Shown here: piece after piece, positions 45,627 through 58,141 of the stretch
Numbering within the stretch: position 1 is the first letter of the stretch
Layout of the letters: every line of letters begins with the position of its first letter
DNA from: Klebsiella michiganensis
Lineage (GTDB): Bacteria; Pseudomonadota; Gammaproteobacteria; Enterobacterales; Enterobacteriaceae
Direction: 5' to 3'
Assembly (NCBI GenBank): GCA_000963575.1
Contig: CP011077.1
Coordinates: forward strand, 3,472,001 to 3,536,000
Length of the DNA: 64,000 bases
Notes under the pieces: generated by a model
The model's input: the letters and a program-made list of their open reading frames with translations, nothing else
What the model was told of the DNA's origin: nothing
Database searches by the model: none
Program-made: the position numbers and the translations under genes

Positions 45627-45712
45627 AAGGTTTGACAAAATTGTCGGGAACAATTTTGAACAACGTTCTACGTTGGCCCAAAGGGTGAGTCTCAGGACGA
45701 GACGAGTAGCCT

Positions 45713-45869
45713 GCAGCAGGTTCGAGTCGAACGTAGTGAGACAACGGAGCCGTTTGCGACGACGGCCCGAAGGGCGAGCACAGCGAGTCATCCTGCACGA
45801 CCCACCAATGTAGAAAGGCGCCCTAAAGGCGCCTTTTTGCTATCTGCGATTCGGGCAGGGTTCGAGCAT
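45713..45869 (+). repeat. 157-bp tandem unit A: tRNA-Lys T-arm with 64-bp insert, 3' end and terminator
   Basis: It begins GCAGCAGGTTCGA, like the tRNA T-arm. A 64-bp insert (45726-45789) follows, then the remaining 3' end of tRNA-Lys from ATCCTGCAC through CCACCA and the terminator. Unit B repeats the first 77 bp with one mismatch. Confidence 0.88.
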
Positions 45870-46008
45870 GCAGCAGGTTCGAGTCGAACGTAGTGAGACA
45901 ACGGAGCCGTTTGCGGCGACGGCCCGAAGGGCGAGCACAGCGAGTCATCCTGCACGACCCACCAATGTAGAAAGGCGCCCTAAAGGCGCCTTTTTGCTAT
46001 CTGCGATT
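45870..46008 (+). repeat. Tandem unit B of the same repeat
   Basis: The same structure as unit A, with insert 45883-45946, tRNA-Lys 3' end from 45947 and terminator, then divergence after CTGCGATT. Confidence 0.88.
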
Positions 46009-46029
46009 TATTCCTTTCGAAAAAACCTT

Positions 46030-46056
46030 CAACTTCTTCGCCACCAGGCCGATATA
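46030..46056 (+). promoter_or_regulatory. Candidate sigma-28 (FliA) promoter of the FlxA-like gene
   Basis: TCAACTTC, 11 bases, GCCGATAT against the consensus TAAAGTTT-N11-GCCGATAA. The -10 differs at one position. It lies 35 bp before the ATG. Confidence 0.6.
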
Positions 46057-46091
46057 GGCTTCACCTATTCTATTACTCTGAAGGCATTATA

Positions 46092-46448
46092 ATGACAACC
46101 ATCAGCAGTTCCGCTCCGGTAGGCATTCAGTCTAGTGATGTCAGCGGCAGCAGCGCCTCCGGCAGCTCAGATAACAGCACCGCAGCGCAAATCGCTCAAA
46201 TCACGAAAAAAATTAGCGATCTGACGAACAAGCTCAAAGAAGCGTCCATCACGCAGGATCGCACTCCTGAAGAGAAGAAAAAACAAGTCGAGCTCCTTCA
46301 GGCCGAGATTAAAATGCTGCAGACTCAGTTGGCCCAGCTTCAGCGCAAACAGGCTGAAGAAGCCCAGCAAAAACAAGAGCAGCAGCAGATCAAAGCCACG
46401 GGCGTGAACAAGCCTTCCGACGACCACCAGATCGATATTTATATCTAG
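46092..46448 (+). CDS. FlxA-like coiled-coil protein
   Basis: This 118-residue soluble protein has a Ser/Thr-rich start, then a long coiled coil (about residues 33-97, heptads of Ile/Leu with Gln, Lys and Glu), and ends in DIYI. This is the layout of FlxA, a flagellar class 3 gene product of E. coli whose role is unclear. A sigma-28-type promoter upstream supports a flagellar link. Its TAG stop overlaps that of yfeR in a shared CTAG. Confidence 0.72.
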   Translation: MTTISSSAPVGIQSSDVSGSSASGSSDNSTAAQIAQITKKISDLTNKLKEASITQDRTPEEKKKQVELLQAEIKMLQTQLAQLQRKQAEEAQQKQEQQQIKATGVNKPSDDHQIDIYI

Positions 46449-47374
46449 TCGTCCATAAAGAGCGGATCGCCAATTCGGGCCAGGGTTAACAGCCTGGCCT
46501 GCTCCCGCACCTCTTTCCAGATAGCTTCCGCCGCACGAGAAAGCGAGCGGTTCTTTCGCCTGACCAGCATCAGCTGTCGGTTTATTACCGGCGTTAACCG
46601 CTTGACGGTAAGCGGCCTCCCTTCAGGCAAAGGCAGCGCCAGCGCGGGCAAGACGCTTAGGCCGATGCCCGCTTCTACCATCGGATACAGCGTTGCGGGG
46701 TGCCCAATCTGCTGAACAACGTTCACCTCGATCCCCTGGCGGACAAAAGCCTCATCAATCAATGGCCGGCTGCCCGAGGCATAATCTTGCAGCACCAGGT
46801 TTTGGCCCTGCAGCGCGGACCAGCCTACCTGCTCCGCCTTAGCGAACGGATGATCGCTGCGGCACAGCAGGAGAAAAGGCTCAGACAGCACCGTTTCACA
46901 CTCCAGATCGCTGGCCTGCACCGGGTCGATAACCACGCCAAAATCAACTTCCCCCTGGCGGATACTCTGCAGAACCCACTGCTGTGAAGCATCATGCAGC
47001 ATAAATCGAATATTCGGATAAGCTTCTGCACTGGCGGCGATAGATTGCGGCATGAGGTGCGCGGATAACGTCTGGCTGGCAGCCACACGAACCGTGCCGC
47101 TAAGCTGATGCCCCACCACCCGCGCATCCAGCAGCGTTGTGGTCAGCTCCTCCAGCAGCCGCTCCAGGCGAGGAGCCAGCAACTCTCCCGCAGGGGTGAG
47201 CACCACTTCCCGGGTCGTACGGTCAAGCAGCTTAACACCCAGCTCGGCCTCCAGCTCTTTCAGGCTGTGGCTGACGGCCGACTGGCTCAGCCCAATGCTC
47301 TCCCCTGCCCGGCTGAAACTGCCGGCATGGGCTACCGCAACGAACACGCGAAGCTGACGCAAAGAATAATTCAT
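46445..47374 (-). CDS. yfeR: YfeR, LysR-type regulator
   Basis: This 309-residue LysR-type regulator has the winged helix-turn-helix in its first 60 residues ([28 protein letters not shown]) and a type 2 periplasmic-binding fold behind. It is divergent from yfeH, the classical arrangement for a LysR regulator and its target; YfeR of Salmonella is reported to respond to osmolarity and to control yfeH. The effector is unknown. Confidence 0.88.
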   Translation of the reverse strand: MNYSLRQLRVFVAVAHAGSFSRAGESIGLSQSAVSHSLKELEAELGVKLLDRTTREVVLTPAGELLAPRLERLLEELTTTLLDARVVGHQLSGTVRVAASQTLSAHLMPQSIAASAEAYPNIRFMLHDASQQWVLQSIRQGEVDFGVVIDPVQASDLECETVLSEPFLLLCRSDHPFAKAEQVGWSALQGQNLVLQDYASGSRPLIDEAFVRQGIEVNVVQQIGHPATLYPMVEAGIGLSVLPALALPLPEGRPLTVKRLTPVINRQLMLVRRKNRSLSRAAEAIWKEVREQARLLTLARIGDPLFMDD

Positions 47375-47464
47375 CTATTTTCTTCATCAATGCATTTAAT
47401 AAATCAATTTTATTTCTGAAATTAGCGGAAACACAATAGCGCCCTTCACCTTTGAGGAATGGCT

Positions 47465-48460
47465 ATGAAATTGCTCCGCATTGTCGACCCCTTTACTTTG
47501 ACGCTGGTTTGCACCGTGCTGCTGGCCTCTTTTTTCCCGGCGAAGGGCAGCTTTGTCGGCTTCTTTGAAGGGCTGACCACCGCCGCCATCGCCCTGTTGT
47601 TCTTTATGCATGGCGCAAAACTGTCTCGCGAGGCGGTGATCTCCGGCGGCAGTCACTGGCGGCTGCATCTGTGGGTGATGTGCAGCACATTCATCCTGTT
47701 CCCGGTTCTTGGCGTGCTGTTTAGCTGGTGGAAACCGGTCAGTGTCAGCCCAGAGCTCTACAGCGGTTTCCTTTATCTCTGCATTTTGCCCGCCACGGTG
47801 CAGTCGGCCATCGCCTTTACCTCCATTGCCGGAGGCAACGTGGCGGCGGCTATCTGCTCGGCCTCTGCCTCAAGCCTGCTGGGCATTTTTCTTTCGCCGT
47901 TGCTGGTCGGTCTGGTCATGCACGTTCAGGGCGCAAGCGGTAGCCTGCACCAGGTAGGCAGTATTATGCTGCAACTTTTGGTGCCGTTCGTCGCCGGGCA
48001 CCTGATGCGGCCCTGGATTGGCGCCTGGGTGGCGAAGAATAAGAAATGGATCGGCAAAACCGACCAGACTTCCATTCTTCTGGTGGTCTATTCCGCCTTC
48101 AGTGAAGCCGTAACGCACGGCATCTGGCATAAGGTTGGGGCTGGTTCGTTGTTGTTTATCGTGGTGTCCAGCCTCGTGCTGCTGGCCATTGTGATAACGG
48201 TGAATATCTTTGTGGCGCGGCGCTTTGGCTTTAGCAAAGCGGATGAAATTACGATTGTTTTCTGCGGGTCGAAAAAGAGCCTGGCCAACGGCATCCCCAT
48301 GGCCAACATTCTGTTTCCGGTCGCTGCCGTAGGGATGATGGTGCTGCCGCTGATGATCTTCCACCAGATCCAGCTGATGGTGTGCGCCGGTATGGCCCGG
48401 CGTTACCAAAGAAAAGCGGCTGCAGCCGGTGAAAAGCAGACTGCAGCCATCAGAACCTAG
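47465..48460 (+). CDS. yfeH: YfeH, bile-acid/sodium symporter family (SBF-like) membrane protein
   Basis: This 331-residue protein with about ten hydrophobic segments is close to E. coli YfeH. It contains the family motifs HGAKLSREA (about 50), FTSIAGGNVAAAICSASASS (about 120) and CGSKKSLANGIPMAN (about 270). The substrate is unknown. ATG 47465 is chosen because GAGGAA lies five bases upstream; another ATG two codons earlier would sit too close to it. Its TAG overlaps the ypeB TAG. Confidence 0.88.
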   Translation: MKLLRIVDPFTLTLVCTVLLASFFPAKGSFVGFFEGLTTAAIALLFFMHGAKLSREAVISGGSHWRLHLWVMCSTFILFPVLGVLFSWWKPVSVSPELYSGFLYLCILPATVQSAIAFTSIAGGNVAAAICSASASSLLGIFLSPLLVGLVMHVQGASGSLHQVGSIMLQLLVPFVAGHLMRPWIGAWVAKNKKWIGKTDQTSILLVVYSAFSEAVTHGIWHKVGAGSLLFIVVSSLVLLAIVITVNIFVARRFGFSKADEITIVFCGSKKSLANGIPMANILFPVAAVGMMVLPLMIFHQIQLMVCAGMARRYQRKAAAAGEKQTAAIRT

Positions 48461-48671
48461 TGCCGCTTGAGGGGCCGGACCAGGTTGTCCAGCCCTTCAA
48501 CTTTAATCAGCAGCGTCAGAGCCATCAGCTCACCGAGATGCCCCGCCGGAAACTCCCCTTTGCGGGAAAACCACAGCAAATACTCCTCCGGTAAATCAAT
48601 CAGCATCCGGCCTTTGTATTTACCAAACGGCATCGCCGTGTTGGCTATCTCAATAAGCTGTTCTTTGTCCA

Positions 48672-48672
<1 letters not shown>
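48457..48672 (-). CDS. ypeB: YpeB, DUF3820 protein
   Basis: This is a 71-residue protein with MPFGKYKGRMLIDLPEEYLLW, the signature of DUF3820, close to E. coli YpeB. Similar modules occur next to exonuclease domains, but no function is established. The start overlaps the last base of ligA, so translation is coupled. Confidence 0.88.
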
Positions 48673-50699
<2,027 letters not shown>

Positions 50700-50756
50700 T
50701 CAATGATAAAAAACCCCCGACAGGCGGGGGTTTAGGAGGAAAATTCAGGCCAGGAT

Positions 50757-51713
50757 TCAGGCGTTGGCTTCAACAACCTCGCGGATCCTGTCCTGGTACT
50801 CGCGCAGTTTTTGCGGAGTCATCATGCGACGCTGATCGTCGAGCACCACGCCACCGACCTCATCGGCGATGTGCTGCGCAGACTGCAGCATCAGCTTAAA
50901 GTTTTGTGCGGCGTTGCCGTAGGACGGCACCTGCATAAAGATGGTCACGCCCGGCGTGGCGAAGTCGGCCATATTCTCAGGATCGAAGGATCCAGGTTTA
51001 ACCATGTTCGCAAGGCTAAACAGTACCGGACCGCTGCCATCAGGGCTGAGATGGCGGTGGAAAATATTCATCTCACCAAACTTGAAACCGGCCTGCTGAA
51101 TGCTGTTTAACAGCAATTCGCCGTTCAGCATCGTGCCCGCATGGGCGGCCACGTTCATGACAATCACCGTCTCTTTCTTCACCGGCGCAGGCTGTGGGGC
51201 GGGTTCAGCCACGACAGGTTCTGGCGCAGGTTCTGCAGTGAACTGTGGCGCGGGCTGAACTGGGGCAACAGGCGGTTGCTCAGGCACTGCCGCCGGGGCT
51301 GGCGCAGGAGCCGCTACAGGGCGTACGGGTTCAACATGCTGAGGAGCAGGCTCAACGTGGCGCGGGGTGACCGGCTCAGGCTGACGCGGCTGCGGGGCAG
51401 GACGAGGTTCTGCTGACGCATACGGCGGCTCATAGTTGTGCTGAGGAGCCTGAGGCTGACGTGGCGCACTCGTTTCACGGGAGGCAGACTCCGGCACAGG
51501 CGTAGTACGACGCACGCGCACTTCACCGACGCCTTCCTCTTCCTCATCGTCCTCTTCTTCGTATTCGTCACGCTTCGACTTCATACGTTTCAAAGGGCGA
51601 TCGCGGAACACGGACGAGCGTTCCTTACGACTGGTCCACAGACCGTGTACCAGTAAGGCTATTATGGCGATTGCGCCAACAATGATTAATATCAGACGCA
51701 AATCCTGCATCAT
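50757..51713 (-). CDS. zipA: ZipA cell division protein
   Basis: This 318-residue protein has an N-terminal membrane anchor (about 5-25), a charged stretch, a long Pro/Ala/Gln-rich linker (about 85-180) and the FtsZ-binding domain (about 185-318, with [24 protein letters not shown]). It tethers FtsZ to the membrane. The start at 51713 gives the strongly conserved [13 protein letters not shown]. The frame is open 17 codons further without support. Confidence 0.96.
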   Translation of the reverse strand: MMQDLRLILIIVGAIAIIALLVHGLWTSRKERSSVFRDRPLKRMKSKRDEYEEEDDEEEEGVGEVRVRRTTPVPESASRETSAPRQPQAPQHNYEPPYASAEPRPAPQPRQPEPVTPRHVEPAPQHVEPVRPVAAPAPAPAAVPEQPPVAPVQPAPQFTAEPAPEPVVAEPAPQPAPVKKETVIVMNVAAHAGTMLNGELLLNSIQQAGFKFGEMNIFHRHLSPDGSGPVLFSLANMVKPGSFDPENMADFATPGVTIFMQVPSYGNAAQNFKLMLQSAQHIADEVGGVVLDDQRRMMTPQKLREYQDRIREVVEANA

Positions 51714-51945
51714 TATATTCTCTGTTGTTCTAACACCTTGCCACCGCGGCAAACATTTACTCACTAAGAGTATTTGCCCATCTGCTCAAGTGCAAGTGCG
51801 AGCACGGTTTTCTCACCATAAAGATAGCCTAAGCGCACCTTTTTGCTGATTTTTCGACCAATTCCTGGCGAGTTTTTCTGAATGCAGTCAGTTATGATAG
51901 CGAAGCAGCTAACTGCATTGACCTGATAAGGAGTCTGCTCAGATT

Positions 51946-52707
51946 ATGGTTTCATCTTCCGGAACCACGCCTCGTAGTGGCGTTTATTATTTTTCCCAGG
52001 GCTGGAAACTGGTTCGCGAACCGGGCATCAAGCGCTATGTTCTGTTGCCACTGCTGGTCAATATCATCTTGCTCGGCGGCGCTTTTTGGTGGCTGTTCAC
52101 GCGCCTTGACGTCTGGATCCCGGCGATGATGGGCCACGTCCCGGACTGGCTCCAATGGCTGAGTTACGTGCTCTGGCCGCTGGTAACGCTCTCTGTGCTA
52201 TTGGTGTTTGGCTACTTCTTTTCGACAATCGCGAACCTGATTGCCGCACCGTTTAGCGGTCTGCTGGCTGAGCAGCTTGAGGCTCGCCTCACGGGGGGCA
52301 CGCCTCCGGATACGGGCGTGCTCGACATAATGAAAGATCTGCCGCGCATCATGAAGCGCGAGTGGCAAAAGCTGGCCTGGTATCTGCCGCGCGCGGTAGT
52401 CCTGCTCCTGCTTTACTTTATTCCCGGTATTGGTCAAACCCTCGCCCCGGTATTGTGGTTCCTGTTCAGCGCCTGGATGCTGGCTATTCAATACTGCGAC
52501 TACCCTTTTGATAACCATAAGGTGCCGTTCAAACAGATGCGCATAGCGCTTCGAGAGAAAAAGATAGTCAACATGCAGTTTGGTGCGCTGGTGAGCCTGT
52601 TCACGCTAATCCCTGTCCTGAACCTGTTTATCATGCCGGTTGCCGTCTGCGGCGCGACAGCCATGTGGGTGGACTGCTACCGGGCAAAACACGCCATGTG
52701 GAAGTAA
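51946..52707 (+). CDS. cysZ: CysZ sulfate transporter
   Basis: This 253-residue membrane protein is close to E. coli CysZ over its full length, with four clear hydrophobic segments and the GGTPPDTGV and DYPFDNH motifs. It imports sulfate for cysteine synthesis and stands before cysK, as in E. coli. Confidence 0.96.
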   Translation: MVSSSGTTPRSGVYYFSQGWKLVREPGIKRYVLLPLLVNIILLGGAFWWLFTRLDVWIPAMMGHVPDWLQWLSYVLWPLVTLSVLLVFGYFFSTIANLIAAPFSGLLAEQLEARLTGGTPPDTGVLDIMKDLPRIMKREWQKLAWYLPRAVVLLLLYFIPGIGQTLAPVLWFLFSAWMLAIQYCDYPFDNHKVPFKQMRIALREKKIVNMQFGALVSLFTLIPVLNLFIMPVAVCGATAMWVDCYRAKHAMWK

Positions 52708-52719
52708 CATCCTCGGGAA

Positions 52720-52865
52720 GGGGAAGCCGCTTATGCCATTGCTTATTCCATGTTGCATTGGCTTATTTCCCTTCCACATATAGATATGCTATTTCCTTAC
52801 TTCCGCATATTTCCTGAGCGGGTATGCTGAACCGGTATCCCAAAATTCAGACAGTTAAGGACGAG
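52720..52865 (+). promoter_or_regulatory. cysK upstream region, probable CysB-controlled promoter
   Basis: AT-rich DNA with repeated TTATTCC/TTATTTCC and a TATGCT -10 near 52824. CysB activates cysK in E. coli from a similar place. Exact sites are not resolved. Confidence 0.4.
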
Positions 52866-52867
52866 CC

Positions 52868-53839
52868 ATGAGCAAAATTTATGAAGACAACTCCCTGACA
52901 ATCGGCCATACGCCGCTGGTTCGCCTGAACCGTATCGGCAACGGACGCATTCTGGCTAAGGTGGAGTCCCGTAACCCAAGCTTTAGCGTCAAATGCCGTA
53001 TTGGTGCCAACATGATTTGGGATGCCGAAAAACGCGGCGTGCTGAAACCTGGCGTGGAGTTAGTCGAACCTACCAGTGGTAACACCGGTATCGCTCTGGC
53101 CTACGTTGCGGCAGCGCGCGGTTACAAGCTCACGCTGACCATGCCGGAAACCATGAGCATTGAACGCCGTAAGCTGTTAAAAGCGCTGGGCGCAAACCTG
53201 GTGCTGACCGAAGGCGCTAAAGGCATGAAAGGCGCCATCCAGAAAGCCGAAGATATTGTCGCCAGCGATCCGGCTAAATACCTGCTGCTTCAGCAGTTCA
53301 GCAACCCAGCTAACCCGGAAATTCACGAAAAAACCACCGGCCCGGAAATCTGGGAAGATACCGACGGTGAAGTGGATGTGTTTATCGCCGGCGTCGGTAC
53401 CGGTGGTACGCTGACGGGCGTGAGCCGCTACATCAAGAACACCAAAGGTAAAACCTCGCTGATTAGCGTGGCTGTAGAGCCGACGGATTCCCCGGTCATT
53501 ACCCAGGCGCTGGCGGGTGAAGAGCTGAAGCCTGGGCCGCATAAAATTCAGGGCATCGGGGCCGGTTTTATCCCTGGCAACCTCGACCTTAAACTTATCG
53601 ACAAAGTGGTTACCATCAGCAACGATGAAGCCATTGCTACCGCTCGCCGCCTGATGGACGAAGAAGGGATCCTCGCGGGGATCTCCTCCGGCGCCGCCGT
53701 TGCCGCTGCGCTAAAACTTCAGGAAGACGAAGCCTTTACCAATAAGAATATTGTGGTTATCCTTCCGTCCTCCGGGGAGCGCTATTTGAGTACTGCTTTG
53801 TTTGCCGATCTGTTCACTGAGAAAGAACTGCAACAGTAA
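52868..53839 (+). CDS. cysK: Cysteine synthase A
   Basis: This is a 323-residue PLP enzyme making cysteine from O-acetylserine and sulfide. The PLP lysine is Lys42 in [19 protein letters not shown] (about 69-78), GTGGTLTGV (about 177) and SSGAA (near 270) are present. Length equals E. coli CysK. Confidence 0.98.
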   Translation: MSKIYEDNSLTIGHTPLVRLNRIGNGRILAKVESRNPSFSVKCRIGANMIWDAEKRGVLKPGVELVEPTSGNTGIALAYVAAARGYKLTLTMPETMSIERRKLLKALGANLVLTEGAKGMKGAIQKAEDIVASDPAKYLLLQQFSNPANPEIHEKTTGPEIWEDTDGEVDVFIAGVGTGGTLTGVSRYIKNTKGKTSLISVAVEPTDSPVITQALAGEELKPGPHKIQGIGAGFIPGNLDLKLIDKVVTISNDEAIATARRLMDEEGILAGISSGAAVAAALKLQEDEAFTNKNIVVILPSSGERYLSTALFADLFTEKELQQ

Positions 53840-53860
53840 TGCCAGTATTTGATATATGCT

Positions 53861-53890
53861 TAAAAAAGCACCCGCGAGGGTGCTTTTTTG
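53861..53890. terminator. Terminator after cysK
   Basis: AAAAAAGCACCC, GCGA, GGGTGCTTTTTT. Confidence 0.88.
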
Positions 53891-54211
53891 TGGCATACAT
53901 CAAACTTTCACCCTCATCGGCATTGCGCTTACCCCCGCAGGTCTGGTATTTAACCAGCAATTATTTTGATGCGCGAAATTAATCAAGCTGTGAGATGCAC
54001 CTGCTGAATCGATTTAACGATTTGGTGCCTATCTGCTTTTCACGGCATAATGATGAAGAATCTGTGAAACGCTGTTGGCGTTTTTTTCACGGTTCCCATG
54101 CATCCAGTGCCTCGTTTCATCTTACGATGGCGCTAACGTTACAGGCTAAAGTGTGGCCGCCAGGCTAGACTTTAGTTCCACAACACTAAACCTATAAGTT
54201 GGGGAAATACA
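53891..54211 (+). promoter_or_regulatory. ptsHI-crr promoter region
   Basis: About 320 bp without a gene. Positions 53959-53984 (ATTATTTTGATGCGCG then AAATTAATC) resemble the Mlc site of E. coli ptsH P0. The last 90 bp, with GGCTAGACTTTAGTTCC, resemble the E. coli P1 region. CRP sites expected from E. coli are not clear by eye. Confidence 0.5.
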
Positions 54212-54469
54212 ATGTTCCAGCAAGAAGTAACTATTACCGCTCCGAACGGTCTGCATACCCGCCCTGCTGCTCAGTTTGTTAAAGAAGCTAAAGGCTTCAC
54301 TTCCGAAATCACTGTGACTTCCAACGGCAAAAGCGCCAGCGCTAAGAGCCTGTTCAAACTGCAAACTCTGGGCCTGACTCAGGGTACCGTAGTGACTCTC
54401 TCCGCCGAAGGTGAAGATGAGCAGAAAGCCGTTGAGCATTTAGTAAAACTGATGGCTGAACTCGAGTAA
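54212..54469 (+). CDS. ptsH: HPr phosphocarrier protein
   Basis: This 85-residue protein is nearly identical to E. coli HPr. The active-site His15 lies in NGLHTRPA and the regulatory-position Ser46 in KSLF. It passes phosphate from enzyme I to the sugar-specific enzymes. Confidence 0.99.
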   Translation: MFQQEVTITAPNGLHTRPAAQFVKEAKGFTSEITVTSNGKSASAKSLFKLQTLGLTQGTVVTLSAEGEDEQKAVEHLVKLMAELE

Positions 54470-54513
54470 GTTCTGGGTTCTTCGTAAATATCAGTCACAA
54501 GTAAGGTAGGGTT

Positions 54514-56241
54514 ATGATTTCAGGCATTTTAGCATCCCCGGGTATCGCTTTCGGCAAAGCACTTTTGCTGAAAGAAGATGAAATTGTCATCGACCGGAAG
54601 AAAATTTCTGCCGACAAAGTTGAGCAGGAAGTTGAACGTTTCCTCAGCGGGCGCGCCAAAGCATCCGAGCAGTTAGAAGCGATCAAAATTAAAGCTGGCG
54701 AGACCTTCGGTGAAGAAAAGGAAGCTATCTTCGAAGGCCACATTATGTTGCTGGAAGACGAAGAGCTCGAGCAGGAAATCATAGCCCTTATCAAAGACAA
54801 GCTGGTCACTGCAGATGCTGCGGCATACGAAGTGATTGAAGGCCAGGCAACAGCTCTGGAAGAGCTGGATGACGAATACCTGAAAGAGCGTGCGGCTGAC
54901 GTGCGTGATATCGGTAAACGTCTGTTGCAGAACATTCTCGGCCTGAACATTATCGATTTAAGCGCAATTAAGGATGAAGTTATCCTGGTTGCCAAAGATC
55001 TGACGCCGTCTGAAACCGCACAGCTGAACCTGAAAAAGGTGCTGGGTTTCATCACCGACATCGGCGGACGCACCTCCCACACCTCCATCATGGCCCGCTC
55101 CCTTGAGCTGCCAGCGATTGTGGGCACCGGTAGCGTGACCTCCGACGTGAAAAACGACGACTATCTGATCCTCGATGCGGTTAACAACAAAGTTTACGTT
55201 AACCCAACCAACGAACAGATCGAAGAGCTGCGCGCCGTTCAACAGCAGGTTGCCTCTGAAAAAGCAGAGCTGGCTAAGCTGAAAGATCTGCCAGCTATCA
55301 CCCTCGACGGTCACCAGGTCGAAGTGTGTGCCAACATTGGTACCGTTCGTGACATCGACGGCGCTGAGCGTAACGGCGCAGAAGGTGTAGGTCTGTACCG
55401 TACCGAATTCCTGTTTATGGATCGTGACTCACTGCCAACTGAAGAAGAGCAGTTTGCTGCCTACAAAGCCGTGGCTGAAGCCTGTGGCTCCCAGGCGGTT
55501 ATCGTCCGTACCATGGACATCGGCGGCGACAAAGAGCTGCCGTACATGAACTTCCCTAAAGAAGAGAACCCGTTCCTGGGCTGGCGTGCCATTCGTATCG
55601 CCATGGATCGCAAAGAGATCCTGCGTGACCAGGTTCGCGCCATTCTTCGCGCCTCTGCTTTTGGCAAGCTGCGCATCATGTTCCCGATGATCATCTCCGT
55701 TGAAGAAGTGCGTGCACTGAGAAAAGAAATTGAGATCTTCAAGCAGGAACTGCGTGACGAAGGCAAAGCGTTCGATGAATCTATCGAAATCGGTGTGATG
55801 GTCGAAACCCCTGCAGCCGCGACGATTGCTCGTCATCTGGCCAAAGAAGTCGACTTCTTCAGCATCGGCACCAACGATTTAACTCAGTACACCCTGGCAG
55901 TTGACCGCGGTAATGATATGATTTCACATCTTTACCAGCCGATGTCACCGTCCGTACTGACTCTGATTAAGCAAGTTATTGATGCTTCTCATGCAGAAGG
56001 TAAATGGACCGGTATGTGTGGTGAGCTTGCGGGCGACGAACGTGCTACACTTCTGTTGCTAGGGATGGGCCTGGACGAATTCAGTATGAGCGCCATTTCT
56101 ATCCCACGTATCAAGAAGATTATTCGTAACACGAACTTCGAAGATGCGAAAGTGTTAGCAGAGCAGGCTCTTGCTCAACCGACAACGGACGAGTTAATGA
56201 CGCTGGTTAACAAGTTCATTGAAGAAAAAACAATCTGCTAA
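54514..56241 (+). CDS. ptsI: PTS enzyme I
   Basis: This 575-residue phosphoenolpyruvate-protein phosphotransferase has the active-site His189 in [13 protein letters not shown], and the PEP-binding barrel with [19 protein letters not shown] and the catalytic Cys502 region (GMCGELAGD). It is first to accept phosphate in the PTS. Operon with ptsH and crr. Confidence 0.99.
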   Translation: MISGILASPGIAFGKALLLKEDEIVIDRKKISADKVEQEVERFLSGRAKASEQLEAIKIKAGETFGEEKEAIFEGHIMLLEDEELEQEIIALIKDKLVTADAAAYEVIEGQATALEELDDEYLKERAADVRDIGKRLLQNILGLNIIDLSAIKDEVILVAKDLTPSETAQLNLKKVLGFITDIGGRTSHTSIMARSLELPAIVGTGSVTSDVKNDDYLILDAVNNKVYVNPTNEQIEELRAVQQQVASEKAELAKLKDLPAITLDGHQVEVCANIGTVRDIDGAERNGAEGVGLYRTEFLFMDRDSLPTEEEQFAAYKAVAEACGSQAVIVRTMDIGGDKELPYMNFPKEENPFLGWRAIRIAMDRKEILRDQVRAILRASAFGKLRIMFPMIISVEEVRALRKEIEIFKQELRDEGKAFDESIEIGVMVETPAAATIARHLAKEVDFFSIGTNDLTQYTLAVDRGNDMISHLYQPMSPSVLTLIKQVIDASHAEGKWTGMCGELAGDERATLLLLGMGLDEFSMSAISIPRIKKIIRNTNFEDAKVLAEQALAQPTTDELMTLVNKFIEEKTIC

Positions 56242-56284
56242 TTCACGAGATGCTGCCCAAATTACTGCTTAGGAGAGAAGGCTA

Positions 56285-56788
56285 ATGGGGTTATTTAGTA
56301 AACTGTTCGGTGACAAAGGCAATAGCGACACCGGAACCATTGAGATCGTTGCTCCACTGTCTGGCGAAATTGTTAACATTGAAGACGTGCCGGACGTCGT
56401 GTTTGCTGAAAAAATCGTTGGTGATGGGATCGCTATCAAACCAACCGGCAACAAAATGGTTGCTCCGGTTGACGGCACCATCGGTAAAATCTTCGAAACC
56501 AACCATGCCTTCTCTATCGAATCCGATAGCGGCATTGAGCTGTTTGTTCACTTTGGTATCGACACCGTTGAGCTGAAAGGCGAAGGCTTCAAGCGCATCG
56601 CGGAAGAAGGCCAGCGCGTGAAGAAAGGCGACGTGGTTATTGAGTTCGACCTGCCGCTGCTGGAAGAGAAAGCCAAGTCTACCCTGACTCCGGTTGTTAT
56701 CTCCAACATGGACGAAATCAAAGAGCTGATCAAACTGACGGGTAGCGTGACCGTGGGCGAAACCCCGGTTATCCGCATCAAGAAGTAA
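56285..56788 (+). CDS. crr: PTS glucose-specific EIIA
   Basis: This is a 167-residue protein. The phospho-His lies in [13 protein letters not shown] (about residue 91) with His76-type partner NHAFSIES. It hands phosphate to EIIBC-Glc and, when dephosphorylated, inhibits other sugar permeases; phosphorylated it stimulates adenylate cyclase. It lies 43 bp after ptsI. Confidence 0.98.
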   Translation: MGLFSKLFGDKGNSDTGTIEIVAPLSGEIVNIEDVPDVVFAEKIVGDGIAIKPTGNKMVAPVDGTIGKIFETNHAFSIESDSGIELFVHFGIDTVELKGEGFKRIAEEGQRVKKGDVVIEFDLPLLEEKAKSTLTPVVISNMDEIKELIKLTGSVTVGETPVIRIKK

Positions 56789-56801
56789 GATTCATGCAGA
56801 G

Positions 56802-56829
56802 AAAAAGGCACCTTTGGGTGCCTTTTTTA
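56802..56829. terminator. Terminator between crr and pdxK
   Basis: AAAAAGGCACC, TTT, GGGTGCCTTTTTT, serving both convergent genes. Confidence 0.88.
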
Positions 56830-56840
56830 TTGGCCGCTAT

Positions 56841-57692
56841 TCAGCGAGGTAGAATCAGCTCATCTGACTGCTGCGCCTGAGTCCAGATCATCACTTCAAA
56901 CACCCGGTGCGCAGCTTCTCCCGCGGCAATCGCCACCGGCTTGCCTTCGAGAATTCGGCTTACCAGCTCGGCGCAGAACAAATCCCCGGTTCCTTTCAGG
57001 TCGGTCACTACGCGCGCATGGCTGGTCACATCGACCTCATTTGCGGTCACGGTCACCACAGAAATCGTATCAACGCTGTTTCCCGGCGCGCTGGTTATTA
57101 CCACCCAGCGTAACGTGTCTGAGAGAAGGCTTCGGGCGGCCATCACGGCCTGCTCCAGCGTATCGCAGGGCATCCCGGTCAGGATATGCAGTTCAAAGAG
57201 ATTGGGCGTTATCCCCTGTGCATGGGGCAGCAGCGCCGTGCGATAGGCTTCAGGAATACCGGCCTTGACGTAAATACCGCTGTCAGTGTCCCCCATCACC
57301 GGATCGACAAGAATCAACAGCTCAGGATGGCTTTCACGCCTTTGGCGCAGCCATTCTGCCAGCAGCTGGATTTGTTCCGCGCTGCCCATATACCCTGTCG
57401 TCACCGCCTTCAGTTCGCGTAACGCATCGCGTTCTTCGAGCGCTCGCAGATAACCGCTAAACCAGTCGGCCGGGATCACGCCGCCATAAAACGTATCGTA
57501 GTGCGGCGTATTGCTGAACAACACCGTAGGAACGGCCATGACCCGCCAGCCATGCTGCTGAATAGCCGGTACCGCGATACTGTTACCGACGCTGCCGTAC
57601 ACCACCTGGGACTGTACCGCCACAATATCTGCCTGTAACGCCCTGCCTGCATCCTGAAACAATACCGACTGAATATCGTTATCCTGACTCAT
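56841..57692 (-). CDS. pdxK: Pyridoxal/pyridoxine/hydroxymethylpyrimidine kinase PdxK
   Basis: This 283-residue ribokinase-fold enzyme has the same length as E. coli PdxK. It phosphorylates B6 vitamers. The N-terminal motif [11 protein letters not shown], the DPVMGD motif (about 123-128) and the anion hole with catalytic Asp in DLKGTGDLF (about 228-236) are visible. ATG 57692 with AAGGGG upstream is preferred to an open frame 25 codons longer. Confidence 0.94.
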   Translation of the reverse strand: MSQDNDIQSVLFQDAGRALQADIVAVQSQVVYGSVGNSIAVPAIQQHGWRVMAVPTVLFSNTPHYDTFYGGVIPADWFSGYLRALEERDALRELKAVTTGYMGSAEQIQLLAEWLRQRRESHPELLILVDPVMGDTDSGIYVKAGIPEAYRTALLPHAQGITPNLFELHILTGMPCDTLEQAVMAARSLLSDTLRWVVITSAPGNSVDTISVVTVTANEVDVTSHARVVTDLKGTGDLFCAELVSRILEGKPVAIAAGEAAHRVFEVMIWTQAQQSDELILPR

Positions 57693-58141
57693 TTTTTCCC
57701 CTTGCCCGCCAGACCGCTGAGGTCTGAATTGCTGAGCGGCCATTATAGCCAGACCCGGGCAGCACAACCAGGGTAAGTACCGGCTTCTTTATTCAGGCAA
57801 TAACAGGTATGCAGCTGCCATCATTCAAATTTATCGAATCAACGGCAAAAGTAATATTTTCTTTCTGACGTTACATTTTTTAAAATATATAAACCGAGTG
57901 ATGAATAAAACATTATTACCGATTAGTGCTGGTTAGCCATTTATCAATAACGCTCACTTAAACACTCCATCAACAATTCGCCCCTTAGCCGTCAAGAATA
58001 TATCCTCAACGCCCTTTATTTACATTATCTCCTCCAGTCAATTTTACAATTTGATCAGGTCAAATCTCATAACGTCACCTATAACAAAATTTCCTTCCGG
58101 AGAATAAACCTCACTCTGCATGAATATAAGGAAGCGATTAT
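57693..58141. other. AT-rich intergenic region between pdxK and the oxalate decarboxylase gene
   Basis: 449 bp without a credible gene; 57820-58120 is clearly more AT-rich than the flanks. A small CAGACC/GGTCTG hairpin lies at 57710-57726. No promoter could be assigned with confidence. The break in composition suggests that the oxalate decarboxylase gene came in with this segment. Confidence 0.5.

Noticed and set aside
45640..46010. CRISPR array downstream of tRNA-Lys
   Set aside because: Only two or three units, unit length 157 bp, repeats include tRNA sequence and terminators; no spacers of constant size.
45868..46092. 74-codon frame across the tRNA-Lys repeat unit
   Set aside because: It is translated tRNA sequence, terminator and repeat, with no start context.
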